Below are positions 31,591-41,201 of a stretch of 64,000 nt of DNA, piece after piece; position 1 is the stretch's first letter, and each line of letters begins with the position of its first letter. The position numbers and the translations under genes are program-made. The notes beneath the pieces were generated by a model. The model had not been told where the DNA came from. It did not search any database and saw nothing but the letters and a program-made list of their open reading frames with translations. The DNA is from DAIQNV01 sp036788215 (GTDB lineage Bacteria > Planctomycetota > Phycisphaerae > Phycisphaerales > UBA1924): positions 1 to 64,000 of the forward strand of contig DAIQNV010000001.1 in assembly GCA_036788215.1 (NCBI GenBank). Reading direction: 5' to 3'.

Positions 31591-33128
31591 TCACTCCCGG
31601 TCGAGGGGCAGGGCATCGGCCCGCTCCCCCCGCACCCACGCCCGGTAGCGGGGCCAGAGCAGTTCGCGGACGACGATCTTGAGGCAGGCGGCCAGCGGGA
31701 TCGCGATCAGCAGCCCGTAGATGCCGAAGAGGGCACCCCCGGCGAAGACGGCGAACATGATCGAGGGGATGTCGAGGTCCGTCTCCTTGCCCTGGATGCT
31801 GGGCGTGAGCATGTAGTCGTCGGCGAGCTGGCCGATCTGATAGATGACCGTCGGTGCGAGGAGGATCCACCACCAGCTTCCGCGGAAGCCGGTGTGGTTC
31901 TCGAGTGCGAGCAGCACGATCGAGACGGGCAGTCCCACGAGGGCGGCGTAGGGGAAGACGCCCAGGAGCCCGGTCGCCATGCCGATGACCGGCGCGAGGG
32001 GCACGCCCACCGCGAACCACCCGACGGAGAAGAACACGCCCAGGATCAGCCCGATCAGCAAGCGCCCCCGGACGAACCCGGAGACGACGCGGTCGAGCTT
32101 GGTCGCGAGTTCGACCGCACGGTCGCGGTGCTTCTCGGGGACGAGTTCCTCGCCGAAGTCGGTCACCCTCGGGAAACCGGTCGAGATGAAGAAGAAGAAG
32201 AACGCGGTCAGGAAGAGCATCACGCCCAGCGTGGTCAGCGTGCCCAGCAGCCCGAAGAGCGCCGCGATCGCGTTGCCCCCGGTCTGGAAGAGCCCTCGCG
32301 TGATCGCGGCGGCGTTGTCCTCGATCCAGCGCAGGACTGCGTCGAGCGAGCCCGCGCGCTCCCCCCCAGCGATCGCTGGGTCCGTCGGTGTCGCCTCGGG
32401 GCGCGTGCCCTCCCGGTCGACAGCGCTCGGGGCCGGTGATTCGTCGGGTGNNNNNNNNNNNNNNNNNNNNNNNNNNNNNNNNNNNNNNNNNNNNNNNNNN
32501 NNNNNNNNNNNNNNNNNNNNNNNNNNNNNNNNNNNNNNNNNNNNNNNNNNGGTGATTCGTCGGGTGGGTCGGTGCCGCTGGTCGATTCGGGGTCGGTCTG
32601 CGGCTCGCCCTCCCGGGGATCGGCGGGCGTCTGAGAGGCGCCCGCCGACTCGGGCTCGATCGGCGGGGGCTCGATCTTCTCGCGGACCCAGAGAATCGCG
32701 GAGCGCACGCCCTGCCACGTGCCGTCGGGCACGCGCCGGGCGAGGCGTTCGTTCTCGGGCTCCGCGAGGCTCTGGCGGAGGGCGGAGACCTCGCGCCGGA
32801 GGTCCTGGGCGAATCGGACGCCCTGCGCCACGCCCACGCCCACGCCCACCACCGCCGGCACGCCCACCGAGACAGCGATGACGAGCAGCATCACGATGAC
32901 GGCGCCGCGCCGCTGCAGGGCGGTGCGGCGCTGCAGCCAGCGGACGACGGGCTCGACGAGATACGCGAGCAGCAGCGCCAGCAGCAGGGGCACCGTGACG
33001 ATGGAGATGACCGAGCCCAGCCAGATCAGCCCGATCAGTGCGAGCACTGCGACGACATCGCGCAGGGGTTGGATCTGCCACAGGTGCAGCCGGGCCCACG
33101 CCGGGCCCTCGGGTCGGTTCATCGCCAT
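31591..33128 (-). CDS. AI-2E family (PerM-like) transporter, interrupted by a false assembly gap
   Basis: A 100-N gap (32451-32550) with a 16-bp duplicated end splits the gene. Removing 116 bp gives 1422 nt and a continuous 473-residue frame. Features: N-terminal TM helices (about 22-60 and 77-100), an unusually long charged/proline linker rich in E, P and S where the gap lies, and the conserved C-terminal half with TM helices, including LLIGLILGVFFSVGWFAVG and IGQLADDYMLTPSIQGKETDL. Members export small molecules or ions; the substrate is uncertain. TATCTT lies 6 nt before the ATG. Confidence 0.8.
32435..32566. other. Scaffold gap (100 N) with 16-bp duplicated contig ends
   Basis: Positions 32435-32450 and 32551-32566 are the same 16 bases on either side of 100 N. 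The transporter frame is restored when one copy and the Ns are removed. Confidence 0.85.
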
Positions 33129-33134
33129 GAGGAG

Positions 33135-33140
33135 AAGATA
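33135..33140 (-). promoter_or_regulatory. -10-like TATCTT box, 6 nt before the AI-2E transporter
   Basis: Read leftward: TATCTT, CTCCTC, ATG at 33128. There is no purine-rich ribosome site. Confidence 0.4.
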
Positions 33141-33161
33141 CTGGGAGAACGCCCGGCGCGA

Positions 33162-33572
33162 TTACTCGCGGGCGATCGAGTCGAGCAGGCCCGCGCCGAA
33201 CTCCTCGTCGAAGTCGTACACGCCCTGGAAGTCCTCGAGCCGGTCCTCGTCGGTCGTGCGCATGAGCCCCGCTTCGACCATCGCGAAGACGATGCGACCG
33301 AAGTCGTCGGTTCGCCGGATGCCCCACTTCGCCAGAACGGACCGCGCGAGCAGCCCGTATCGCTCGATCGCGAAATCACGCAGGGCCAGACACAGCTCCT
33401 GGCCAGAGACATGACGAGACTCGTCCTCATCGGTCGGGGGGGTGTTCGCCGCGTGCTCGCCGTGCACGGAGCGGACCGCGTGAGCCAGCCCGTCCCGGAG
33501 GAACTCGTAGGCCTTCGGGCTGTAGCCACCGGCGCGTTCCATGATGTCCTTGAGATCGATGAGCTCGGACAC
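33162..33572 (-). CDS. Minf_1886-family conserved protein
   Basis: A 136-residue protein from a GTG start. It has the family pattern YSPKAYEFLRDGL near the start, HVSGQELCLALRDFAIERYG in the middle, and VLAKWGIRRTDDFGRIVFAMVEAGL with EDFQGVYDFDEEF near the end. I recognise this as the Minf_1886 family (TIGR04138) found in planctomycetes and verrucomicrobia. No function is known. It is 33 nt upstream of the AI-2E transporter on the same strand, so the two may be co-transcribed in addition to the transporter's own box. Confidence 0.82.
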   Translation of the reverse strand: MSELIDLKDIMERAGGYSPKAYEFLRDGLAHAVRSVHGEHAANTPPTDEDESRHVSGQELCLALRDFAIERYGLLARSVLAKWGIRRTDDFGRIVFAMVEAGLMRTTDEDRLEDFQGVYDFDEEFGAGLLDSIARE

Positions 33573-33778
33573 GGGCGTTTCCTTCGGCCCTCGGACACAC
33601 CGATTCCGGGTGCCGGAGCCCTCATCCTAGAGAATCCGCTCAACCGGACCAAACGACTTCATCGGCCCGCGGATTCCACCCCATGAAATCGGACCCGACA
33701 AAGGCTCCGATGCGGGCGAACGCCCCCCGGGGACACAAGGCGGCGGTCGGACCTGTGCTCGCTGGGGTGGGGTCCGGC

Positions 33779-34468
33779 TCAGTCTGTACGCCAGCGGCGG
33801 GCGTGCGGTTTGCCGCCTGCTTCTCGGACGCGGTCGCGGACGCTGACATGGGGCGAGTCGGCGTTGTACCACCGCAAGGGGGCGAGTGCCCACTCCTGGG
33901 CATAATCCACCCCAATGCGGGTGGTATTGATGATCCGGCTGGGTGCCCGGGCTGGATCGGACGCCTCGATCCAGAGGGCCGGTGATTCCACGAGGTCGAT
34001 GGCGTTCAGGTAGCGGTCGATCGCCAGGGCGGCGCAGAGTTTCGCGGGGCCCGAGCAGAGGTCGGTTTCGCGGAGAGCCTTGGCGTCGCGGGGCCTGGCG
34101 TTCGGGCTCGACGGGCGGGCGCGGAGGCGTCGCATCGTGGTCAGGCCCTGGGTGGGGGCGAGGGCCCGGACGAGGACCGCGACCGGCTCGTCGACGGCGC
34201 CGCAGACGACGTTGAAGCAGTGGTGCATGCCATAGGTCAGGAAGACGTAGCTGGTCCCGGGGGGCCCGAACATGGGCTCTGTGCGCGCCGTGCGCCGCCA
34301 GCCCACGGAGTGGGCGGCCTTGTCCTCGGGCCCGCAGTAGGCCTCGGTCTCGACGATCGCGCCCGCGAGACGGCGTCCGCGATGCAGGCGGACCAGGGTG
34401 CACCCCAGGAGTTGCCTGGCGAGCGTTTCGGGATCGAGGGCGTAGTCGGGTCGGGTCAGTCGTTGCAC
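33779..34468 (-). CDS. 3-methyladenine DNA glycosylase (AAG/MPG family)
   Basis: A 229-residue base-excision enzyme that removes alkylated purines. Family landmarks: LARQLLGCTLVR (17-28), IVETEAYCGPEDKAAHS with the catalytic Glu, TYGMHHCFNVVCG, AVLVRALAP, and the LCSGPAKLCAALAID segment. Full length. The start is GTG (34466-34468), since no ATG fits. It is divergent from the BLUF gene with 152 bp between starts. The 206 bp downstream of the Minf_1886 start (33573-33778) contain nothing recognisable. Confidence 0.92.
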   Translation of the reverse strand: MQRLTRPDYALDPETLARQLLGCTLVRLHRGRRLAGAIVETEAYCGPEDKAAHSVGWRRTARTEPMFGPPGTSYVFLTYGMHHCFNVVCGAVDEPVAVLVRALAPTQGLTTMRRLRARPSSPNARPRDAKALRETDLCSGPAKLCAALAIDRYLNAIDLVESPALWIEASDPARAPSRIINTTRIGVDYAQEWALAPLRWYNADSPHVSVRDRVREAGGKPHARRWRTD

Positions 34469-34620
34469 GTCGGGTGGGCTCCCGGGGCCGTCGTCGCGGT
34501 CGCGCGGGCGCTGTTCGCAAGGGTGATCACCCCGGAAGGTCGGGATCTCCCGAGGGTGGCTCGCCTGGAGCCGACAGCCGGTCGATACGGACCTCCGGGG
34601 GCGGAAGCCGGAGGTGGTGG

Positions 34621-35073
34621 ATGAAGCGGGTGGTGTACGTCAGCACAGCGGTGTCCGACTTCGACGCGGCGACGCTCGCGGCGCTCGTCCGGCATTCCGC
34701 GGAGGCGAACACGCTGCGGGACGTGACCGGCGTGCTGCTCTTTTCGTGCGGCGACTTCATGCAGCTGCTCGAGGGCCCCGAGACGACGATCGACACGCTG
34801 ATGGATCGGATCGAGGCGGACCCGAGGCACACCTGGGTGAGCCGGCTGATCGACGAGCCGACGGACCATCGCCTGTTCCCCGACTGGGGCATGGCGCTCG
34901 CGGATTTCGAGCACCCGCCGGCGGCGTCGCTGGCGGAGTTCCGCGTGATCGCGGACTTCCTGACGCACGTCCACGGGCCGGCGGACGATGCGCTGGTGCT
35001 CGGCCTGCTCCGGCACTTCCGCTCGCGGGCCCACAGCGATTCGGCTGCACAGCGGTCCGGGACTCACGCGTAG
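34621..35073 (+). CDS. BLUF-domain blue-light photoreceptor
   Basis: A 150-residue stand-alone BLUF protein that senses blue light through bound FAD. The key triad is intact: Y6, N30 and Q48, with exactly the spacing of AppA Y21/N45/Q63. The core GVLLFSCGDFMQLLEGP (37-53) is typical. After residue 95 there is only a short helical cap and a polar tail, so output must be through protein-protein contact. GGAGG ends 6 nt before the ATG. The stop overlaps the convergent ccsA stop by 10 nt. Confidence 0.9.
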   Translation: MKRVVYVSTAVSDFDAATLAALVRHSAEANTLRDVTGVLLFSCGDFMQLLEGPETTIDTLMDRIEADPRHTWVSRLIDEPTDHRLFPDWGMALADFEHPPAASLAEFRVIADFLTHVHGPADDALVLGLLRHFRSRAHSDSAAQRSGTHA

Positions 35074-36881
35074 GCATGGAGCCCGGGCAGCAGCAGGTTG
35101 ACCCCGAAGTAGGTCCACAGCATCACGAAGAACCCGACGACGCTGAGCCACGCGGTGACGAGGCCCTTGTTGCCGCCCGTGACGAAGCGGACGTGGATCA
35201 CGATCAGGTAGACGATCCAGGTGATGAGGGCCCAGGTCTCCTTGGGGTCGAAGGCCCACCAGCGTCCCCAGGAGTGGTCGGCCCACCACGCGCCGAGCAG
35301 CGTGCCGACGCCCAGCGTCCAGAAGGCGAGCTGCAGCACGATCATCTGGGCGGTGTCGAGGTCGCCCAGCGTGCGGGCGGTCGTGGGGCGGGCGTTTGCG
35401 GTCTCGGGCCGGGGCGCCTCGCCCGAGCCCAGCGCCCCGGCGGCGACGGTCTCGAACTCGGTCCTGCCCAGGAGGCGGGACGCGTAGTGCACGCCCAGGT
35501 AGAACAGGCTGATGACGAAGCCCAGGGTGATGAACCCGTAGCTCGTGAGCACGGTCGTCACGTGGTACTTGAGCAGCACGCTCGTGTTCAGGATCGCGGC
35601 CTCGCGCTCGATCGAGCGACCGGGGATGCCGGTCTCCGTCGCGGCGATGAGCACGAGGAAGCCCGACGCGGCGGCGGCGGCGCCGAAGAGCCACTGGCGA
35701 CGGGCGAACATGATGCCCATGCCGACGATGGAGGCGAAGAGGCTGAGCCCGGTCATGGACTCGAACTGGTTCTGGATCGCGAACCGCTCCGCGATGATGC
35801 ACCGCATCGTGAACCCGATGGCGTGCAGCGCAACCGCGAGGAAGAGGAAGCCCTGGCCCGCCATGCCGATGCCACGCCGGCCCGTCCCGAACGCGATCGT
35901 CAGGCAGAGCAGCGCGACGAGGTAGGTCCAGTAGCCCCACTCGAAGAGGTTCGACTCGTTGTACGCCAGCTCGAGGGCGCGGCGTCCGCCGGGGTAGAGC
36001 TCGGCGTTGACGGTCGGCAGGATGCTCGCGAGCTCGGCGACCGCAGCGTTGACACCCGGAGCATCGCCGGCGCGCCAGGCGGCGCCGAGGCGGGCGGTGA
36101 CCTGGCGCACCGGGCTGTCGGCGGGCCACTCGGCGATGTGGTGCCAGAGGTCGGTCCGGTCGTTGGGCGCGATGACGAGGAAGTTCGACACGGAGTTCTT
36201 GAAGAGCGCCAGCCGGTTCTCGGTCTTCTGGATGCCATCGCGGAAGGGCGTCTCGCCGGCGTGCGCGTCGAAGATCGGCTGGGTGAGCCGGTCGACCATC
36301 AGCGGGGTCACGCGGCCCGTGCGCTTCCAGCGGCTCACCTGCTCGTCGTCGCCCTGGAAGGCGAGCTCGAGGTAGGCCTCGCGCAGGGGGAGGTAGTCGA
36401 TCGTGATGAGCGGGCGATCGACATAGAACGCCGGGTCGATCGCGAGATCGAGCAGCACGAACAGGCGGTCGAACCGCGCCTCGGGGCCTCCGATGGAGTC
36501 TCGCTCGCCCTCCGCGACCGGGAGGCGGAGCGTGGAGCGACCGGTGAGGTACTCGACGGTTTCGAGCGCCAGCGTGTCGAGGATCTTCACTCGCCCGTTG
36601 TGGAAGACCGCGAGGTCACTCAGCGGGGACAGGTCCAATTCCCGGGCGAGCGCCACCTTCTCCGCGAGCGTCGTCTGGCTCGGGACCTGGGCCTCGCCGA
36701 AGGGGTTGCCGACCGCGGGGCTGGGCGCGCCGACGATCTGTTGCTCGGGATGGGCGTTGCCGGCGGGGCCGACCTCCGCCGGAGCCGCCTCGCGTTCGGA
36801 GACCCCGTACCCCTGCGCCGGGGCGAGGCCCGCGAAGACGCCGAGGATGAGCACAAGGGCCGGTACAAGTCGCTTGGTCAT
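35064..36881 (-). CDS. ccsA: System II cytochrome c maturation protein CcsA (with exported N-terminal domain)
   Basis: A 605-residue protein. An N-terminal signal-like helix (1-23) and about 260 extracytoplasmic residues precede the CcsA core of 8 or so TM helices. The tryptophan-rich haem-handling motif WGRWWAFDPKETWALITW (WWD domain) is near residue 545, with conserved histidines in the flanking helices. With ResB it exports haem and ligates it to c-type cytochromes outside the membrane. The ATG overlaps the resB stop by 4 nt. Needed to mature ActA, ActE and CoxB encoded in this window. Confidence 0.92.
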   Translation of the reverse strand: MTKRLVPALVLILGVFAGLAPAQGYGVSEREAAPAEVGPAGNAHPEQQIVGAPSPAVGNPFGEAQVPSQTTLAEKVALARELDLSPLSDLAVFHNGRVKILDTLALETVEYLTGRSTLRLPVAEGERDSIGGPEARFDRLFVLLDLAIDPAFYVDRPLITIDYLPLREAYLELAFQGDDEQVSRWKRTGRVTPLMVDRLTQPIFDAHAGETPFRDGIQKTENRLALFKNSVSNFLVIAPNDRTDLWHHIAEWPADSPVRQVTARLGAAWRAGDAPGVNAAVAELASILPTVNAELYPGGRRALELAYNESNLFEWGYWTYLVALLCLTIAFGTGRRGIGMAGQGFLFLAVALHAIGFTMRCIIAERFAIQNQFESMTGLSLFASIVGMGIMFARRQWLFGAAAAASGFLVLIAATETGIPGRSIEREAAILNTSVLLKYHVTTVLTSYGFITLGFVISLFYLGVHYASRLLGRTEFETVAAGALGSGEAPRPETANARPTTARTLGDLDTAQMIVLQLAFWTLGVGTLLGAWWADHSWGRWWAFDPKETWALITWIVYLIVIHVRFVTGGNKGLVTAWLSVVGFFVMLWTYFGVNLLLPGLHAYA

Positions 36882-39517
36882 GCCTGCACGGTCTCCTGTT
36901 CCACGAAACTCGGCTGGTGCGGCGCGGTCGCCGGCTCGCTGTTGGCGGTCGCGGGCTTCGCGTGGCGTGCCGCGAGGATCGCCTTCTCGCGTCGCACCAG
37001 CCAGGGCTTCACGTAGAACGCCCACGGGATGCCGATGCCCATCAGGATGCCCCCGAACGCGATCACATGGATGCCGGGATTGTTGCCGACCTGCAGGATC
37101 GTGAACCGGGCGAAGGGCCCGGGGACCACGCCCTGGTCGGCGAGTTGCTGCGTCTCTTCCCAGCCCTGCTGGTCCCAGCCGGCCTGGCTCAGCTTGTACT
37201 GGTTGGGGTTGAGCCCGCTGGTCAGGCGGATCGCGGCGTTGGCGAACCACCCGCGTTCGTCGCTCCAGATGAAGGGTGCCCGCAGCGGGGCGTTCAGCTT
37301 GGCGACCTTCTCGTAGGGCCGGTCGATCGGCGGGCTCGAGCCCGGGCTGCGGGCGGGCACGACGCGGAGCACCGACTGGTAGTCACGGGGCGCGCCGCGG
37401 TGGTCGTAGGCGATCATCTCGAAGTCGACGAGACGCACGCCGAAGCCCGGGAACCCGTGGCGGATCCGCCCGAACGCCAGCGTGACCTCGCGACCGCCCG
37501 GGAGCGTCAGCGTGCGGTGCTGGTCCGCGGCGGTCTCAAGGTAGCGGGCGAAGGGGAGCCACACGACGCGGGTCCAGCGTTCGCCGGTCTCCGTCATGGG
37601 CACGCTCACCTCGACCGCGAGCATCGCCATGTCGTGCGTGCCCACGAAGCGGCGCTCGCGGTCCCGGTCGGGCACGAGGATCGGCTGCTCGACGCGGTCC
37701 GCGTGGGCCCAGGCCTCGCTGACGCGGAGGTCGATCTTGGCGACGATGTCGCGCATCACTTCGCCCGGTCGCACCGGGGGCAGGACCTTCAGGCCCCCGC
37801 CGGGCTCGCGGACGATCGCCTGGATGAGCCCCGTTTCCGCGCTCTCGTTGAGCAGCACACGCAGGCGCGTGAGCTCGAGGTAGGAGATGCGGATCGCGGG
37901 GTCGGCGTCGCGCCGATTGGGACGCCCGTCTTCCTGCGTGCCCAGGATGTCCTGGTTGATCGTGGGGAAGCGGTCGTAGACAAACCGCTCGTAGGCGTCG
38001 CCCTCGGGGGGCGTGATCTGCAGCACCGCGACGGGCGAGGTCGCGCCGTCGTACCCCTCGGTGATGATCGGGAAGGGGGGCTCTGGCAGCAGTTCCTTCA
38101 CGCCGACGCGCCAGCCGGTCTCGCCGATCACGTACTCGTTGCCCGCCTCCGCGGCGATCACGGTCCGCACGCCCTCGACGCCCCCGGGCACGCTGGGCAC
38201 CTCGACGATCAGGGCGTGGGCGGTGCGCGCGGGGACGCGGGTCAGCAGGTCCGCGACGCGGCGCGGGTCGGCGTCGATCTCGTGCTCGAGGACGAAGGCC
38301 TCGTTCTCCGCGATGCGGTGCGCCGGGTCGAGGGGGTGCATCGGGGCGCGGATCACCGGGACGCCCCCCGCTGCGTCGTCCTCGGCGCTCAGGCGGCTCA
38401 GCAACTCCACCACGCGGACGGGGCGGGCCTCGCCCGAGAGGGGAGGCCGGGCCTGGCGCCAGTCCTCGCGGGGCTCCGCGTAGGGGGCATAGCCCACGAC
38501 GCGGAAGGCGATGTCCGGATCGATGCGATTGCCCGGGCCTTCCCGCACCGGCAGGGAGAGGTCGCGACCGCCATCGTCGCCCACCGGCGTCTCCTGGGGC
38601 TGGCCCTCGTTCAGCACGCGGCTCAGGAGGGGCGCATCCCCCCCGGTCGCAGCGCCCAGGTTGTACGCGTTGTAACGCGGGATCCCGGAGAGCGGGCGCT
38701 GCTCCCAGTCGGGCTGCCCGGTCCAGGCGCGGCGCTGGGCGATCCAGAGCGCGACATAGGTGTTGTCGTAGAAGCCGGTTTGCATGATGCCGACGCCGGG
38801 CGTCTCGCCCGGAGTGGCCGGGGCATTGGGCGGGGCGGCGAAGAGGATGGTGTCCCCCTCCTTCTTCAGCCCCTGGTAATAGATGCTGCCCAGCGAGATC
38901 ACCACGATGCCGGTGTGGACCGTGAGCACGCCGATGTTCTTGAAGGTGAACTCGATCCGGCGGACCGTCGTCACGATCATGTTCACCACGAAGAGCAGCA
39001 GGACGATCCGCAGGGGCCACCAGCTGTAGAACTCGAGCTCGGACATCTCAAAGCCCGGCAGGCGACGCAGCGTGACCGCCTCGTTCGCTGCGACGAAGGG
39101 CGCGAAGAACCGCAGACCGGTCTGGTCAACGGGGTCGTAGTGCAGGACGGGCCACGCGTAGAGCCCCCAGAGCCACGCGACGCCGACGCCCGCCACGATG
39201 GCGCCGGTGAGCCCGAGGCCCATGCGCAGCGCCGGGCGTGAGCCGCCCACGAGCCCCCGGGCGCCGAGGAAGACGAGCGCCGCGGCGAACGCGACCGGAA
39301 CGATCACGCTCAGGCTGTAGACACCCCAGGTGGGCGCGAGCGCCAGCAGGCCGATCGGCACGCTGGCGAACATCCCATAGAGAGAAACGATGGAAAGCAG
39401 GATCACCGCGAGCCAGATCGAGCTCAGCGACCGGAGCACCCATTTCACAGGGCGCAGCGTGGGGCTCGAGAGGTGCTCGTCGTCCCAACGCTTCGCTTGC
39501 TGCCACTTGCGGCTCAT
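36878..39517 (-). CDS. resB: System II cytochrome c maturation protein ResB/Ccs1
   Basis: An 879-residue membrane protein, long for the family. N-terminal TM helices (RSLSSIWLAVILLSIVSLYG, from about residue 29) and a TM pair near 165-215 frame a very large extracytoplasmic domain (about 215-830). A last TM helix (NPGIHVIAFGGILMGIGIPWAFYVKP) with the conserved basic turn follows. Sits directly before ccsA with a 4-nt overlap, the usual partner order. It holds apocytochrome and haem during attachment. Confidence 0.85.
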   Translation of the reverse strand: MSRKWQQAKRWDDEHLSSPTLRPVKWVLRSLSSIWLAVILLSIVSLYGMFASVPIGLLALAPTWGVYSLSVIVPVAFAAALVFLGARGLVGGSRPALRMGLGLTGAIVAGVGVAWLWGLYAWPVLHYDPVDQTGLRFFAPFVAANEAVTLRRLPGFEMSELEFYSWWPLRIVLLLFVVNMIVTTVRRIEFTFKNIGVLTVHTGIVVISLGSIYYQGLKKEGDTILFAAPPNAPATPGETPGVGIMQTGFYDNTYVALWIAQRRAWTGQPDWEQRPLSGIPRYNAYNLGAATGGDAPLLSRVLNEGQPQETPVGDDGGRDLSLPVREGPGNRIDPDIAFRVVGYAPYAEPREDWRQARPPLSGEARPVRVVELLSRLSAEDDAAGGVPVIRAPMHPLDPAHRIAENEAFVLEHEIDADPRRVADLLTRVPARTAHALIVEVPSVPGGVEGVRTVIAAEAGNEYVIGETGWRVGVKELLPEPPFPIITEGYDGATSPVAVLQITPPEGDAYERFVYDRFPTINQDILGTQEDGRPNRRDADPAIRISYLELTRLRVLLNESAETGLIQAIVREPGGGLKVLPPVRPGEVMRDIVAKIDLRVSEAWAHADRVEQPILVPDRDRERRFVGTHDMAMLAVEVSVPMTETGERWTRVVWLPFARYLETAADQHRTLTLPGGREVTLAFGRIRHGFPGFGVRLVDFEMIAYDHRGAPRDYQSVLRVVPARSPGSSPPIDRPYEKVAKLNAPLRAPFIWSDERGWFANAAIRLTSGLNPNQYKLSQAGWDQQGWEETQQLADQGVVPGPFARFTILQVGNNPGIHVIAFGGILMGIGIPWAFYVKPWLVRREKAILAARHAKPATANSEPATAPHQPSFVEQETVQA

Positions 39518-39653
39518 CGGTCGCGGCTTTCCCCCGGAACTTCGGGCGCATGGGCCCTGCCAAGGGTTCGCTCGTCCGTGCCTTGGCGATGCCCCCCGGC
39601 TTCGCCCGGAGGGTAGGTCGATCCGGACCCCCGGGCCCCCGCCGGGACGCGAT

Positions 39654-41096
39654 TTACGGCGCCGATCGGCGCGGGTTCGTCGGGGGGCTGAAGGTTTCGT
39701 GCTCGTCGCGCGACGGACCCCGCCCGACGAAGACCGGGCGCACGCCCGCCCCCTGTGCCAGGGCGGCGCGGCGCAGGGATTCCCCGAGCGCCGGGGGCGT
39801 CACCGCGACCAGCCCGCCCAGCATGGCGCCGGGCTGGAAGCGGTACGAATCCTCGCGCAGGCCCAGGGCCCGCGCCCCGTGCACGGTCGCCATCGCGAAG
39901 AGCACCCCGGGGTCCATATCGTCGCGCTGCAGCAGCAGGCGCATCTCGTCGAGCACGCTGATGCGGTCGGGCGTGTCGAGGTTCACGATGGAATCGGTGC
40001 CCAGGCAGACGTTGACGCCCGCATCGAGCATCTCGCGGTAGCGGTGCGGGCCGAAGTCCGTCTCCGCCCGGAAATACGCGGACGCACGGGGGCAGTACAC
40101 GACGCTGGCTCCGTGCTTCCGCAGCAGGCGGATCGAGCCCGAGGCGCAGTCGTTGAGGTGCGCGAGGAGCCACCGCCCGGGCGCGGCGCGCAGCACCGGC
40201 TCGAAGTATTCGAGCGGGCTCTTCGCCGGGCCCATCATGCCCAGTCCAGTGTCATCCCACTTGCCGATCTGCGAGAGGAACTCGCGCATGGGCCCATCGG
40301 ACATCATGAGGAAGCGGCGCTCTTCCGTGGATTCACCGAGGTGCGTGCACAGGGGCAGGTCGCGCCCGACGCCGATGCGCGCGGTCTCGAGATAGGTCGC
40401 GTGCCCGACCGAATACGGCGCGTGCGGGCCCAGCCCGGGGCGCGGGCCCCTGGGCGCCTCGCTCGCGATGCGGGCCGCCTCGTCAGCCGCTCGCTCCGCT
40501 GCGCCCGCGGTCCCGGCGCCGAATCCGAAGAACTCGTGGAACGCGACGCCCGGGAGGTCGGCCCGGGCCCGGGTGGCCTCGCCCGGGAGGCCCGCGCCCG
40601 CCGACCCGTCGATGTCTCCCATTGCTGCGGTGCCACCGGCGATCGAGAGCTCGACCCCGCGCCGGACGGAGGCGCGGATGTCCCCGGGCGTGGTCGCGCG
40701 GGCGGGGATGATCGACTTCGCCCAGCCCATGAACCCGCCCCCCGGATCGAAGGGGCGGGGGCCGATGTGGGTGAGGTCGAGGTGGGCGTGGGCGTTGACG
40801 AGCCCCGGGATCAGGATGGCCCCGGGCAGGTCGAGGACCAGGTCACCGGGGGACGGCTCCGGGAAAGCCCTGGGGTGGCCGATCGACGCGAGCCTGGCGC
40901 TGGCGGGGCGGAGGGGCCGGCCCTCGTCGAGAAGGGCCCGTGCGTCCGCGGCGTCGTGCAGCTCAAGGATGAGGGTGACGCCCTCGGTCCATTCCCGCCG
41001 GTGGTCCGCAGCGCCCGAAGCGTGGACGCGGAGGCGGATCGGTGGTTCCCCGGGGTCGGTGTTTGGAGAAGGTGGGGTGCGTGGCGGCGTGTTCAT
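39654..41096 (-). CDS. Amidohydrolase (adenosine/aminodeoxyfutalosine deaminase-like)
   Basis: A 480-residue metal-dependent hydrolase of the cytosine-deaminase-like group. Metal ligands: HAH in NAHAHLDL, then THLGES, AHLND and GTDS. The HxH strand follows an N-terminal composite beta domain, and GLGPHAPYSVG is in the middle. The fold suits deamination of S-adenosylhomocysteine, methylthioadenosine or aminodeoxyfutalosine (menaquinone route); sequence alone does not decide. The C-terminus has a polar extension. Divergent from the OmpA-like lipoprotein gene. Confidence 0.78.
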   Translation of the reverse strand: MNTPPRTPPSPNTDPGEPPIRLRVHASGAADHRREWTEGVTLILELHDAADARALLDEGRPLRPASARLASIGHPRAFPEPSPGDLVLDLPGAILIPGLVNAHAHLDLTHIGPRPFDPGGGFMGWAKSIIPARATTPGDIRASVRRGVELSIAGGTAAMGDIDGSAGAGLPGEATRARADLPGVAFHEFFGFGAGTAGAAERAADEAARIASEAPRGPRPGLGPHAPYSVGHATYLETARIGVGRDLPLCTHLGESTEERRFLMMSDGPMREFLSQIGKWDDTGLGMMGPAKSPLEYFEPVLRAAPGRWLLAHLNDCASGSIRLLRKHGASVVYCPRASAYFRAETDFGPHRYREMLDAGVNVCLGTDSIVNLDTPDRISVLDEMRLLLQRDDMDPGVLFAMATVHGARALGLREDSYRFQPGAMLGGLVAVTPPALGESLRRAALAQGAGVRPVFVGRGPSRDEHETFSPPTNPRRSAP

Positions 41097-41201
41097 GGTC
41101 GCGGGGGCCGGGGGCCGATATCCTGCGGGGAAGGCGGTGGCGAGGCCGCCGGGCCGCCGCGTGCGCCCGGTCGGCGGGTTCGCAAACCGAGGAGTCTACC
41201 G

